Source of the DNA: Xestospongia muta
Taxonomy: Eukaryota; Porifera; Demospongiae; Haplosclerida; Petrosiidae
NCBI GenBank assembly: GCA_963693285.1
Contig: OY848917.1
Coordinates: 19,387,745-19,451,744, forward strand
Direction of reading: 5' to 3'
DNA: 64,000 nt
This document shows positions 25,427-36,000 of the stretch, piece by piece. The translations under genes and the position numbers were made by a program. The notes beneath the pieces were generated by a model. The model had not been told where the DNA came from and did not search any database. It was given only the letters and a program-made list of their open reading frames with translations. Every line of letters begins with the position of its first letter. Position 1 is the first letter of the stretch.

Positions 25427-26465
25427 GCAATTTTATATGATTTATGTAATTTAATAGGCATTGATGACATCAACACACATAGATTTTGGTGGCCAGAATG
25501 TGTAATAGAAGGAATAGAATTACTTATTGATGCTGTTAATGTTCAATTGATGCAGGTAATGGAGATTTAAGCAATGTACAACTGTAATCTACTAAGAATG
25601 TTTGTCTAATAAACAGAAACTGTTTAACATACATACAATCACTGAGAAACAATGTCCTATCTGCAAGGAGGTCTGTTATTGTGATGATGACAGTGTTGTT
25701 TATATTAACAATTAGATATATGTTGGAGAAGAGTACACAAAAATATTATTAATTTCAGTAGTTGGACAAAAAGAAGACCGTATATCAGAATTGTGGCGGA
25801 AGAAAATATCTTGCTACTCAGATGAAACATCCCATCATTTCTAAGCTATATATTGTGGACAATAATGCCATAATAAAGCCTACAGATGCATAGCTTGCAA
25901 TGAACGTCTAATGACTGTTAGCACAAATGTTGCTTCACTACCAGATGTACAGATACTAGGCATTTCTCGAAACACATATTCAAGTAAAAAATCAAACCAG
26001 CCATTGTTGCTACAAGAGTAAGTTATAAGCAATGTAATCAATCTGACATTATATCTAATAGGACAATTACAACTGAAAATACTACCAAACATGATTACAC
26101 CTCAAGAACTTACAGATTACTTGGAATAGCTGTTAGTACTGATTACAATGAAAGTTTCCATTTAATCCTGTCGCTGCGTAGGTTCATCATGGACATCCAA
26201 CATCTGTAGATACAGGTCACTGTAAGTTATTATAAAGCTATAAGTTACCTATATTAAAACAAAAACAATAGACACAGCATGTATTAGTGAAAACACCTGG
26301 TGGAGAGTGGATTGAATATGATGACAATAACATAATTACTAACTATGATTACAACAGAAATATAGACTATATTTCTGTGAGTAAAGCTAATGAAAACAAT
26401 ACATCATTATGATTGCCTCTTAGAGAAATGTATGTCTAGCTATATACAAGTCGGATGAGTCGGAG
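25427..26465 (+). pseudogene. Ubiquitin-specific-protease-like (C19) exons, 5' part of a fused peptidase gene
   Basis: Consecutive plus-strand exons separated by ~50-90 bp introns: 25427-25555 (NLIGIDDINTHRFWWPEC), 25617-25670 (HTITEKQCPICKE, a CxxC as in USP zinc ribbons), a region to ~26010 (RCIACNERLMTVSTNVASLP then LPDVQILGISRN), then TYRLLGIAVSTDYNE, a GHY box near 26213-26223, HVLVKTPGGEWIEYDDN (from 26278) and RNVCLAIYKSDESE ending 26465. The order LLGIxVS - GHY - VKxxxGxWxEYDD matches the C-terminal half of USP catalytic domains, including the catalytic histidine box. No cysteine box is seen upstream. Stops or frame changes near 25817-25880 and 26189-26280 suggest decay, unless introns are misplaced. 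The last splice joins in phase to the Ulp1-like part. Confidence 0.55.
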
Positions 26466-26534
26466 GTTAGTATGACATTATTTCATATCACATAATACAT
26501 ATTGTAATTAATTATACTAACTAAACTTGTATAG

Positions 26535-27675
26535 ACCGTATTGAAAGTGATTGATGATTGTCCACCAATTTTATCATGGAGAGAAGTCAGTCTGTTGTTA
26601 AAATGTGCATGCTTTACTGTTACAATATATTTCTATCAGAGTCCATTAGTTGTTAATGAGGACAAGGAAATAGTAAGTGCATTGCTAGCAAAGAATTTAT
26701 TCTATATATATATGATAAACAACTGGAAAGAGATCAAAGCACCGTACAACACCTTACAGCCAGGAGTGTGGCTAACTGCAGAAGTAAACTATATATATAT
26801 ATTCATAAATTATTATATATACATACACACATATAAGTATACATATACATATACATATATAATCATTGTATATATTATATAATAGTATCTACTTGTGTAG
26901 GTAATAATGAATTACTTAAAATTGTTAGCAAAGGATGTAAGTCAAATAATTTTACATGCATGTCACAGAAATTGTTAAAACTAGAGGAATATTGCTGTTG
27001 TCGACTCCATATTCCTTTCATTATTAAAAGCAAGAGGCTTTAGTGGTGTCACAAAATATGTAAGGATTTTATAACTTTAAAATTAAACAAAAAGTAATAA
27101 ATTCTAGGGCAAAAATCTGTTAGAGAAAGACATGATCATATTTCCAGTTCATCGTCCACAACATTGGATTCTCATTGTCAGTGCCTTAATCAACATAATA
27201 TATGTTTGGGATACATTAATTACACGGGTTGTTGATGTAAATGATAAGATCATATATGAAGTTGATTCATATCATAATAGTTGGCCTCATTTAATTAATA
27301 GCATATGGTAAGGAATTATTGCATAAGATAACTTTTGAAAAAAGCAGGCTATATTTGTGTAGACTGTCAAAATTTAAACTATCCATTCGTGAGTGGAGAT
27401 ACTGTGATTCCAAAGTATGTTACACTAATTCATTTTTATAGTACTTGTACATCCATAGATGTGCAACAGTCCAACACAGAGTAATGCCTGTGATTGTGGG
27501 GTATTTGTCTGCATGGTAAGACTTCATTAACTTGTATAATGTTCATTTACGTTTACAGGCAACAAAGTGTTTCATCGAGAAGAGAAAACTAAATTTTAAA
27601 GAAGTAAATGTAAAAAAAATGCCTACTTGCATAGGAAGGTTACATAAATCACAGAGTGAAGCTCGAATAGCTTGA
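26535..27675 (+). CDS. Ulp1-like cysteine peptidase (C48), 3' part of the fused peptidase gene
   Basis: Enzyme that would cleave SUMO or another ubiquitin-like protein. Exons in consistent phase: 26535-26783, 26901-26936, 26985-27059, 27108-27307, 27348-27414, 27459-27515, 27559-27675 (TGA), with introns of 40-117 bp. Visible Ulp1 landmarks in order: GVWLTAEVIMNYLKLL (the WLxDxxIxxYLxLL entry motif), NIAVVDSIFLSLL, then catalytic H in PVHRPQHW, catalytic D in IYEVDSYH, and Q and C in TQSNACDCGVFVC. All four active-site residues are present and no stop interrupts these exons. The 5' neighbour exon (SDESE) joins in frame, suggesting one protein with a USP-like N-terminal region. A start codon for a separate Ulp1 protein is not evident; the ATG at 26541 is possible. 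Within a transposon, the peptidase may counter host modification or process transposon proteins; that role is inference. Confidence 0.78.
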
Positions 27676-27781
27676 ACAATGATCTTGTTGGAGCTAAATA
27701 ATCTTCATAAGTAAGAAAGTTAGTGATTCACACAAAATGCTTAGATAAGTCATTTCTTATTGATAACCAGTCTTGTACACT

Positions 27782-28134
27782 ATGTCTGAAAGCAACAGCG
27801 ATGATGATAATGAATTTCCACCAGTACACTTTAACTCTAATTGTGAGTTGTTAAACACAAAACATTCCATTCCAGTTTGTTCTATTTAGTAGTTAACACC
27901 AAAACAGAGATAAGTGAAACAATGCAATCAGAAATGTCAGTTATTAATGCCCACAAAATCCCACTGAATAAGAGCAATGGTTTGGCACTTAAAACAATAT
28001 TATCTATTGATGATAGTTTGAATGTGTTGTCATTGGATGACGTAAACCTCAATTTAAAAGACATAAAAGAATTAACAAACAGTGAAAATTTATTTCATCT
28101 AATGTACAGTCCATCTCAAATGTCTAATCATTAA
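27782..28134 (+). CDS. Small two-exon ORF of unknown function, 101 aa
   Basis: ATG at 27782 opens MSESNSDDDNEFPPVHF. A donor after 27842 and an acceptor before 27890 join in phase to VNTKTEISETMQ and run to a TAA at 28134. The protein is acidic at its N-terminus, with no membrane segment or recognised domain. It lies ~105 bp after the Ulp1-like stop on the same strand inside the 8.2 kb element. It could instead be the first exons of a longer gene that includes the following fragments. Confidence 0.45.
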
Positions 28135-28205
28135 TAATACACTCAAATAAATGTAGACAGTATACTTTTTTATAAATGTTTTGAAGACAATTAGTAACAA
28201 TAAAT

Positions 28206-29760
28206 TTGAAACCTTTTATAGAGTCAGTAATTGAAATAATCAAATATATCATGTTTGAACAATACTCTATTATAAAGGATTTGGGCTATGTTGAAGTCAT
28301 AAACAGTGCTGACTTACAAATTTGTATGACAAGAAAATCCATGTCAGAATTTGATAGAGTGAATCCATGTTTTTACATGAAAGTAAGTTATAATGAAGAC
28401 GTCTTGAGTATGTACCATATATACAACAGATGTCTAGTGGAGACCAACGATATGGAGAGATATTCCTGATAATCTGTCCTATTTTGGAAGAGGACATGGT
28501 ACTAGTGAGTGAAAACTAATAAAACACATGCACTATCATCACTTTATCTATTACAGTTCAGCCAACATGAGAATAAGGATGTATTGGTATATACTATTCA
28601 TGACAAAATAAGTGATAAAGCAAATGAACTCATTGAAACTTTCAGGTATATTCACATGTGATATTGCACATGATTGAGACAAACTTACAGGAAAGCAGTT
28701 GCTACGTGGAGGGCAACAGTAATGAAGGAAGCAAGAAGATATAACAATTGGAAAATTAAGGTGGTGAAGGTTGGTAAACGATTTAATTAAAAATGGGTAC
28801 CCTGACATATTTAATCATAAGGACACATGCCCCGACATGTACAGAAATGTATATATATGTAAGGTATGTGAAAAGTATAGCTAAGATTTAAAATTTACAT
28901 CAGATAATTAAATTTAACAGTATGTGGCAAGTTATCTCAGAATACCATATGATAATTTTGAGGTAGAGACTGTTTATTACATGTTGACATTATCTATAAA
29001 AATAGCTGACAGCTTATAAGAAACGGATCCTTAAAATAAGGTATGTTATCCATGAAATAATGTATATTAATACATTATCTGTTAATTCCTAGCTGTTCAG
29101 TAGCAGAAGTGCATATGGAAAATGTTCCTCCAGATTACGTAGAAACCATTAAAACTTATGTCAACTCAGGTACATTATAAACTACATGATTACTGAATGA
29201 TTGTAATTCCAATCTTTGTTAACATTAGGCTGTGATAGAGACAATGAAGTTATTTATATAATGGATCTATGTTTATGATATTTAGAAGAAGATTTAGAGG
29301 ACAATGACATACTACTTCCATCATTTACATCTAAACCAGTAATAGATAAGGATGGCATCTTTTGTACTAAACATAAATGGGGCAAGGAGTTTTACCTTAA
29401 AAGTTATCCAAATTTTAGATGTGACAAATCAGATCAGTATGTTATTCATATATGTGAATACTATATCTAATACTCTATCGTTGTATGCTGTCACTGATAT
29501 CAGTGACAGCATATTTACAAGAAGGTTCATTAGAACAACAATCAAAGCAAATGAAGTATGTTTACAAGTATCATTTAAAATTAAAAAAATCATGTGTTTA
29601 TGATATACAAACAGCACACAATCAGACAACTATTAAATGGAGAATGTTGCAGTGATTTTGGTAAAGTGAAGTATTTAGATGATGGCTGGCCAATTGACCT
29701 TGATGATATGGTGAGAATATCAGTCTAACAAACAATTATTTCATACAAGTTTCATGTAGC
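28206..29760 (+). pseudogene. Unrecognised multi-exon coding fragments in the 8.2 kb element
   Basis: A series of protein-like segments with plausible short introns: VIEIIKYIMFEQYSII (from ~28222), SSGDQRYGEIFLIICPILEEDM (28431-28497), NKDVLVYTIHDKISDKANE (from ~28560), ATWRATVMKEARRYNNWKIK (to ~28758), NGYPDIFNHKDTCPDMY (~28788), SYLRIPYDNFEVETVYYML (~28930), AEVHMENVPPDYVETIKTYV (~29100), DILLPSFTSKPVIDKDG (~29310) and LDDGWPIDLDDM (~29680). In-frame stops occur, for example after KIADSL near 29018. No family is recognised. This is where a transposase might be sought. Confidence 0.4.
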
Positions 29761-30259
29761 TAATGGAAATTTATTACTATTTACTTGCTTTAGTGAGTGA
29801 TTGTCTAAAAAAACCTGCATTCTATTTAAGTGATTTTATGAAATCAATCATCTGGCCAGAGGTAATTCCAGATAATAATTACAAGACATAACCTCATTGA
29901 ATTATACTTATAGGTTCTCACTTTGTTAATAATGGAGAAATTTCACTTTTCATACGAAATGGCTGTTAAGTGCCTTCTACAAAGACAACTTCCCTCTATA
30001 TAAACATAAAATTCTTAATTTTAGATTAAGCAACTTATTGAAAAATAGTTCATTTGTAAATTATATACTTCTAAATCTTCTTACGTGTTCTAACAAAAAC
30101 ACTGACCTTCAGACGTCTTTTCAAAATAACACAAGTTTCCTTGTTGCAGTGTCATGTGGTGACGTGACATTAATTAGGCTTCTGCAGCAGCACATTCAAA
30201 TGAGGAATGTACATTATGTGCAGCAACACATACCGCGGTTTTAAGATCCGCCTACAAAT
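29761..30259. other. Right subterminal part of the 8.2 kb element
   Basis: No gene recognised; one 68-codon open frame (30038-30244) lacks support. Extra copies of GCAGCACATTC-like motifs occur near 30183-30230, close to the terminal repeat, as expected of subterminal binding sites. Confidence 0.5.
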
Positions 30260-30299
30260 ATGTGCTGCTGTACGAATGTGCTGCTAACTTCAACAGAGT
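30260..30299 (-). repeat. Right terminal inverted repeat of the 8.2 kb element
   Basis: The reverse complement starts ACTCTGTTGAAG and matches the left repeat over 40 bp with one difference (GTACAG for GTGCAG). The target duplication follows at 30300-30308. Confidence 0.88.
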
Positions 30300-30600
30300 G
30301 AATAAGTTATCGGTAATTAGTGAAAAGGACTAAGAAGTATTTCCTAACTTGTGTGTGTTAGTATGAAAATAGCATGTGTGCAATCAAAATCTTGTGTAAT
30401 GGAATTCACAAGCATCAATAAAATAATTTCACACACTTATATATAATTTCATATTTTCTTTTTCGACAAAATCTATGGAACTAGTACAACTGTGATGTAA
30501 ACAAGCCCGGCGTTTACACGTCACAACACATTGTATGCAGTATGAAATATCTATTAAAGTAGTATCACTGCTGAACATTAATATATTAGAAAGACTCTTA
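30300..30600. other. Displaced upstream spacer of gene C
   Basis: Continues the sequence interrupted at 22063 and resembles 2105-2260 joined to 6324-6390, and 39690-40020. No coding sequence. Confidence 0.7.
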
Positions 30601-31480
30601 GCATAGGTTGATATGGTATTCCATTGGCAAAATTTATAACATTTTAGAATTAAACATATACATAAGATTTTCTAAACAAAATTGATGAGATTGCAAAGAG
30701 TATACGTAAGTCAATATACATAAGTCTAGACTATAGCTCTGGTATATAACAATCAGTATTATATATAATAATATTTCTGGAATTATGAAAAATATGATAT
30801 AATCGCCAACGTTTTACCAACACCGTAGAAAAAAACAATGTAAAAGATACAAACAAATCAAAATTTTGAAAAGACATTAAATGTAGTAATAGTTTGCTTC
30901 AACATTCAGCTACAAGTGCAATTTAGCATTGTGACCTTGATTATTTATCTATTAAGTCGGGATATCATTAATGCTTTGGGGTTGTTTCAGACTACCACCA
31001 CTACAATTCATGAATTTTATTTTTTTGTACTGTTTGGTATGCTCCATTAACGTTTATTAATGTTTTCTTTAATTATTTATATTATCAATAACTCACTTAA
31101 TGTTAAGTATGCACAAGCTAACAAATTATATAATGTTATATTTGCTCAAGGAACTTTAAACTTTCTTTATTATTTTTGAACTTAAATTTGCTTGTATGTT
31201 TCATTTTTAAGTCATAGATCTATCTTATTCTATTAATTACTGGATGTAGCATTGACTACAAGTACATTTAATATTATTTCATAATTTTCATTCTATATAG
31301 GTGGATATTTACATACTGATGGTAGCCCTTACACTTGTTCATTTGTATCAACTGGTTTTGTGGTGACAGTGGTCATATTGGCTTATATGGTGTATTGTTG
31401 GTATTATTTATTAGTCTTGTTCTGTTAATTATTATATTTATATGGAGAGAGAATAAGTTAGTTAACTTATGAAGCTATAT
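30601..31480. pseudogene. Rearranged remnant of a B-type receptor gene
   Basis: Three joined pieces. 30601-30770 matches the 3' flank of gene B (7148-7320). 30774-30860 is most of exon 12 in minus orientation (encoding the KNWRLYRIFHNSRN region). 30861-31480 is then in the opposite orientation and matches the reverse complement of 9160-8560, that is intron 9, exon 10 and a little of intron 10. Exon 10 (31301-31456) still reads GYLHTDGSPYTCSF and FVVTVVILA, but GGCTTATATGG at 31380-31390 has one extra base relative to functional copies, shifting the frame. Exons 1-9 and 13-16 are missing. This is a dead gene reshaped by deletion and inversion. Confidence 0.85.
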
Positions 31481-31486
31481 TTTATT

Positions 31487-31785
31487 TAAGAGTATCCGAA
31501 AGGCGGACTAGGATACGGCTGGTAGTCTCCCTTTAAACGTGACGAGTCTGGCGTATTGTGGGCCCGCTTTCAACTTACAAGGACTGCTTAGACATCCTGC
31601 AGAGCTCGAATCCCGTACGGCTGGTTTGAAGTGAGGGCGAAGTTCCAGCCAGGATTACCTCGTCTTTGGACGAGGGTTACCAAGCCAGGTGGCGGTCCTA
31701 GCTAGCAATAGCAGGGAATCCTGGAGCCTAGTGGAAGCCCCAGTGGGTGAGTGAGGAATCGTTTGGGCAACACAACATGTTTTTT
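31487..31785. other. GC-rich island of unknown origin, possibly SINE-like
   Basis: About 300 bp that is clearly more GC-rich than everything around it, abutting the broken end of the receptor remnant. It contains GCTCGAATCCC, close to the RNA polymerase III B-box consensus GGTTCGAATCC; ACGGCTGGT twice (31513 and 31617 areas); and a perfect stem CCTCGTC-TTTG-GACGAGG near 31657-31674. No convincing A box, poly-A tail or target duplication was found. An inserted retroposed small RNA is one reading; horizontally acquired or unrelated genomic sequence is another. Confidence 0.4.
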
Positions 31786-32459
31786 TGTAAATTTTAAATC
31801 AATTTTAAAGTGCTGGGAGGAGTGTCAGTAGAACGTAAGTCTGTCACAGAGAACATTACATGAAGTTTTTGTATATATGGTATATACAAAATATGTAATT
31901 GGTATTACAAACATAAAACAGACAAAGAAAATTTCATAAAATATTATTAGCATAAATTTTTTCATAATCATAATTTTCATTGTTTTAATTTGATTGGTTT
32001 AATAGATACGTTGAAATCCTGAAATTGAGAATCTAATAAAAAATTAAAGACATGATATTTAAGATACGTCAAACATGATACATCATTATGATTGAAGTCA
32101 TCATACCTGCATGACCACTAATATAGATTTTATTTTATCTTTAGGAGCATTTAATATTTACATTATATAGTATAGTTGTCTGCTTATGTCAAAATATTTG
32201 TTTTATTGCGTTCATTTTATATTACTAAAGTAAAATGTCATTGACTCTTTTTAATGTTACAACAAATAAAAATCCTTACCTAAACACTCTATCAATTCAC
32301 AACATGTAGCTTCTGCTCACATGAGAGAAAGAAATAAAAATTAAAGGTTAAGACAGGAAAATATCATCAAGCACACACTTAGCAAGGAACAACACACACG
32401 TAACCATTATAATTATGGCGGGAAAAGACTATCAGCACAGTTTACAGTTCATTGCTGAT

Positions 32460-32496
<37 letters not shown>

Positions 32497-32640
32497 TTAT
32501 AACACACACACACATATATATATTTATATTATAATATATTCAGCACACACCTAAAACGAACTGTAAACGCAATAAACTAAATATATCAACATCAATATAA
32601 ATAATAAGTATATATAATATAAATAATACATACATACACG

Positions 32641-32685
<45 letters not shown>

Positions 32686-33031
32686 CTATATTGCCACTTT
32701 ATTGATAAAGATAGTGTTTAGTCAAGAAATAGAGTTTGTGAAAAATTATTACAACAGAGTAAAATAAATTTGACTCAAATTAATAAATGAAAAAATTCAT
32801 TAACAATTTTTTAGCCAACATTTGCTCTTTACTAAATTAGAACTTTTTCAATGTTACTATTTTTAAAGCATTAATAAATATAACATTTTCACAGAATAAT
32901 AGAATTGTGGCAATTGTATATCACCACTATAATAATAGCTGTAACTATGTATTGCACAATAATATATCTAACTTTTAAAAATTAATTTAATATGTCTGGA
33001 TTCTCTCTTATATAACAGTCAGTGATATCTA
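31786..33031. other. Intergenic region upstream of the gene D stop, with microsatellites
   Basis: No gene recognised. TA microsatellites lie at about 32463-32490 and 32643-32681, with CA/TA mixtures near 32500-32530. From ~32690 on the sequence is the 3' flank of gene D, similar to that of gene C. Confidence 0.6.
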
Positions 33032-36000
33032 TCACTGATGTAAAGTTTTGTTATCTGCATTACCAGAGAGTATAGACAACTTTGCCTCAATCTATATGAC
33101 ATAAATATACCATTGTTAGACCATGAGCTAAACAGTAACTTCAATTATCATGTTTTGTTCTTTACATAATAAGAGACTCACTTTTAATAATGATGATTTC
33201 AACTCATTTATTTCATTACATTGTTGTATGTAATTATCATGTGTTATAGGTTCTCCAGAATTTACTTTTTTGTCTTTTGACATAGCTACAAACTGTAAAG
33301 AAAATGATTTATCACACTACATACATCTGACTGTATATTATTACCTTTGGCACATACAAAGCAGTTAATAAGAATGTTGGAGTAAAAGCAACAGAGGATG
33401 CATAGAAAATATAAGTATATTCAATACTTAGTGAAGAATTATAGAATATGTTCATCAAATATGTACACAGTAGAAGCAAAAATGTGCCAAAAACAATTAT
33501 CAAACTGGACAGTTCTCCTTCTTTCTTGATATGAGAAATGATTTTATGGTTGTGCATTGCCAATACAAGTATTGCAATGAACAGTGTTAGCAGATATGTA
33601 TCCACTGGCAGTACCCACAATATCCTAAATTCATTAGCACAATAATATTCTATCTTCATTGAATTCTTGACATTCTATAAAAGAGAATAAACAGTTACAA
33701 GATTTTGTTTGTAAGAAATTAATCTTTTGTGTTCTTTATTTTCAATTTTAACATATTTCCTTTGGTGAATTGATGGACTAACAGACATAATTAGTTTGGG
33801 TTACTTCCACCTGTACAAATGACTGACTTTATTAAGATAGCTAAGTGGCCATGACATATTGATTGTGTGCAATTATTATAAAATGTTGTGTGTGTATCTA
33901 ATTAGATTGTTAATATAATATATATTTGCTTGTAGTGTTAATGTGCAGGATTCTATTGTCACATTTTTCAATGTTCAATACATACAGTTGAGTGTACCAT
34001 TGCTTATGTTGACTTTTTAGTAACTTCCCAAGCAATGATTTTTCATTATAAATGTATTTAAAAGGTCAGCTGAGGCTGTTTTAATAAAAAAGGTATACAA
34101 CTCCTACCATTTGATTTCTTTTGGAATCATTGGTTATCCTCTCATATGACAGCAAAGCAAATTGCATTCTTTGAGAAAAGCAAGCCAAAAAGCATGGTAT
34201 TACAGTTGATTGGGTTAGACAGACAGAGATCATACCTTAGTGATAATGTAGACAAAATTACATTACCAAAACTCACTGTATTTGGACATCTGTCTTCAAA
34301 ATAAAGAGGTTGGACATAAAATGGTCTATAAGTCAACTTTGTGATAATAACTACAATTACAGGAGATGTAATGACAACTATCCCTAACAACAAGATCCAA
34401 TCTGAAAGATATTTCTATAATGAAATAGATATAACATCAAAATTATTCTTGTAAATTCTACATTAAAAAAATTTATGCTTACCCTGTTTCTGTTTCTTGG
34501 ATTATAAAAAATACGATATATTCTCCAATTTTTTACTAACAAAGTAGAAAAGAATAATACAAGGGATCCATACCATATGGTATAAAATATCTGTCAAAGA
34601 GAGGCAAGTTGCACACAACAGAAAACCATTTGAACAATACTTACATCACAAAGACGAGCTATAGGCTTTTCATAATTTCCCTTGACTCCCAAATAAAAAA
34701 AGCCCAGCATTAGTAAACCAGTTAAGAATATGCCACAACATGACAAGTGAAGAAGAATGTTGAATTTTGGAGATGTAGCTTTGATGTGCCTACAAATAAA
34801 TAGTTATAATATAATCCTACATGGGATTTTACGCAGGAGTAAGAGTTCAAATTCATTAGTTATATGTCTATTAGTTTGCAGGTTTTCTAGTTCATAATAG
34901 ACTACCATAATAATCTAACTACACATTTTTATAACTAGATAATTTGTCTTAGTGATACACAGTCTTCAAGTTAACAACAGTAACATAAACAGCAAATTTT
35001 ATGATTTATAGAAGAAAAGTCATTTAATTAATGAACTAACTTGTTCTCTTTCCACATAAATGTAACTACTAACAGAACAAAATCAGCAATAATACCAACT
35101 ATATACCATATACCCATTATGACCATAGTCACCATAAAACCAGCTGTTACAAATGAGCAGTTATAAGGGCTACCATCAGTAGGTAAATATCCACCTATAT
35201 AGTACAATATAATTTTAGTAATTTATAATGACATGTTTCATTGAGAAATGATAAAAAATAATAAACGTCTTGTGTAAGTATTACACTTTTATATAATTTA
35301 TTAACCTATATTGTCAATAAATCAATTGTTTGTGTAAGTGTTAACAAAAAAAAGCACTCTAAGTGATCACTTTAAGATCATTCAAGGATTAGTTTTAGCA
35401 ATGAAAAAAACGTTTTGGGATTTGTCCATCCTAAGAACTATATATATGTATCAATTCTACCATATCTACATACTCACCTTTCCATGAAACATCACAGCAT
35501 TTAGTGATGTTTCTACAAATATTGTAGACTACGTCTGGCTCTCTTAATGATTGAAACTTCTCCAAAACACATTCTTCTTTTCCTTAAATAAATTTGTCAA
35601 TATATGTTATTGACACTAAATAATTTACTTGATAATTGTGTCACTAAATATGGACTGTGATTACTTCTATCAGAATGATGAAAATTATGCATTCCCTAAC
35701 ACAAAAAGAGTCAATTATACTTAATTGAAAAAAGATTATATCAAGTCAAATGACAGCACTTACTGCAAGTCCATTATAAGGACTAACTGAATTCTCTAGA
35801 CTATCTTGAAGAATTTGACCAAGATGTGGATGGTGCTGTGGATTATCAATAACTGAGAAGATGTCATCACTTAAAAATTCATTCTCAATTTTAGTAAGAC
35901 TAGCATTCCATGTCAGAGCTAAAGCAGTAGTAGCATCATATGCATTTAATAACTTAGAATGAATAATAAGAGATGAATACTCCTCCATTGTCATATTAGC

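Larger units (their letters stand above)
22064..30299 (+). mobile_element. 8.2 kb DNA transposon-like element with 40 bp TIRs and 9 bp target duplication
   Basis: The ends are inverted repeats beginning ACTCTGTTGAAGTTAGCAGC (22064-22103 and 30260-30299, one mismatch in 40). The 9 bp GAATAAGTT occurs at 22055-22063 and 30300-30308. Upstream of gene A the uninserted sequence reads GAATAAATTATCGGTAAT, so the insertion is exact. Cargo: short and long 153 bp repeat arrays, a multi-exon USP-like/Ulp1-like gene (25427-27675), a small two-exon ORF (27782-28134) and further broken exons. A 9 bp duplication is typical of MULEs; Ulp1-like peptidases are known from plant MULEs and from KDZ (Kyakuja-Dileera-Zisupton) elements. 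No DDE transposase was recognised, so the class is open. Confidence 0.82.

Noticed and set aside
22064..30299. Polinton/Maverick identity for the 8.2 kb element
   Set aside because: Polintons have ~6 bp duplications, long TIRs and encode polymerase B, integrase and capsid genes; none of these is seen and the duplication here is 9 bp.
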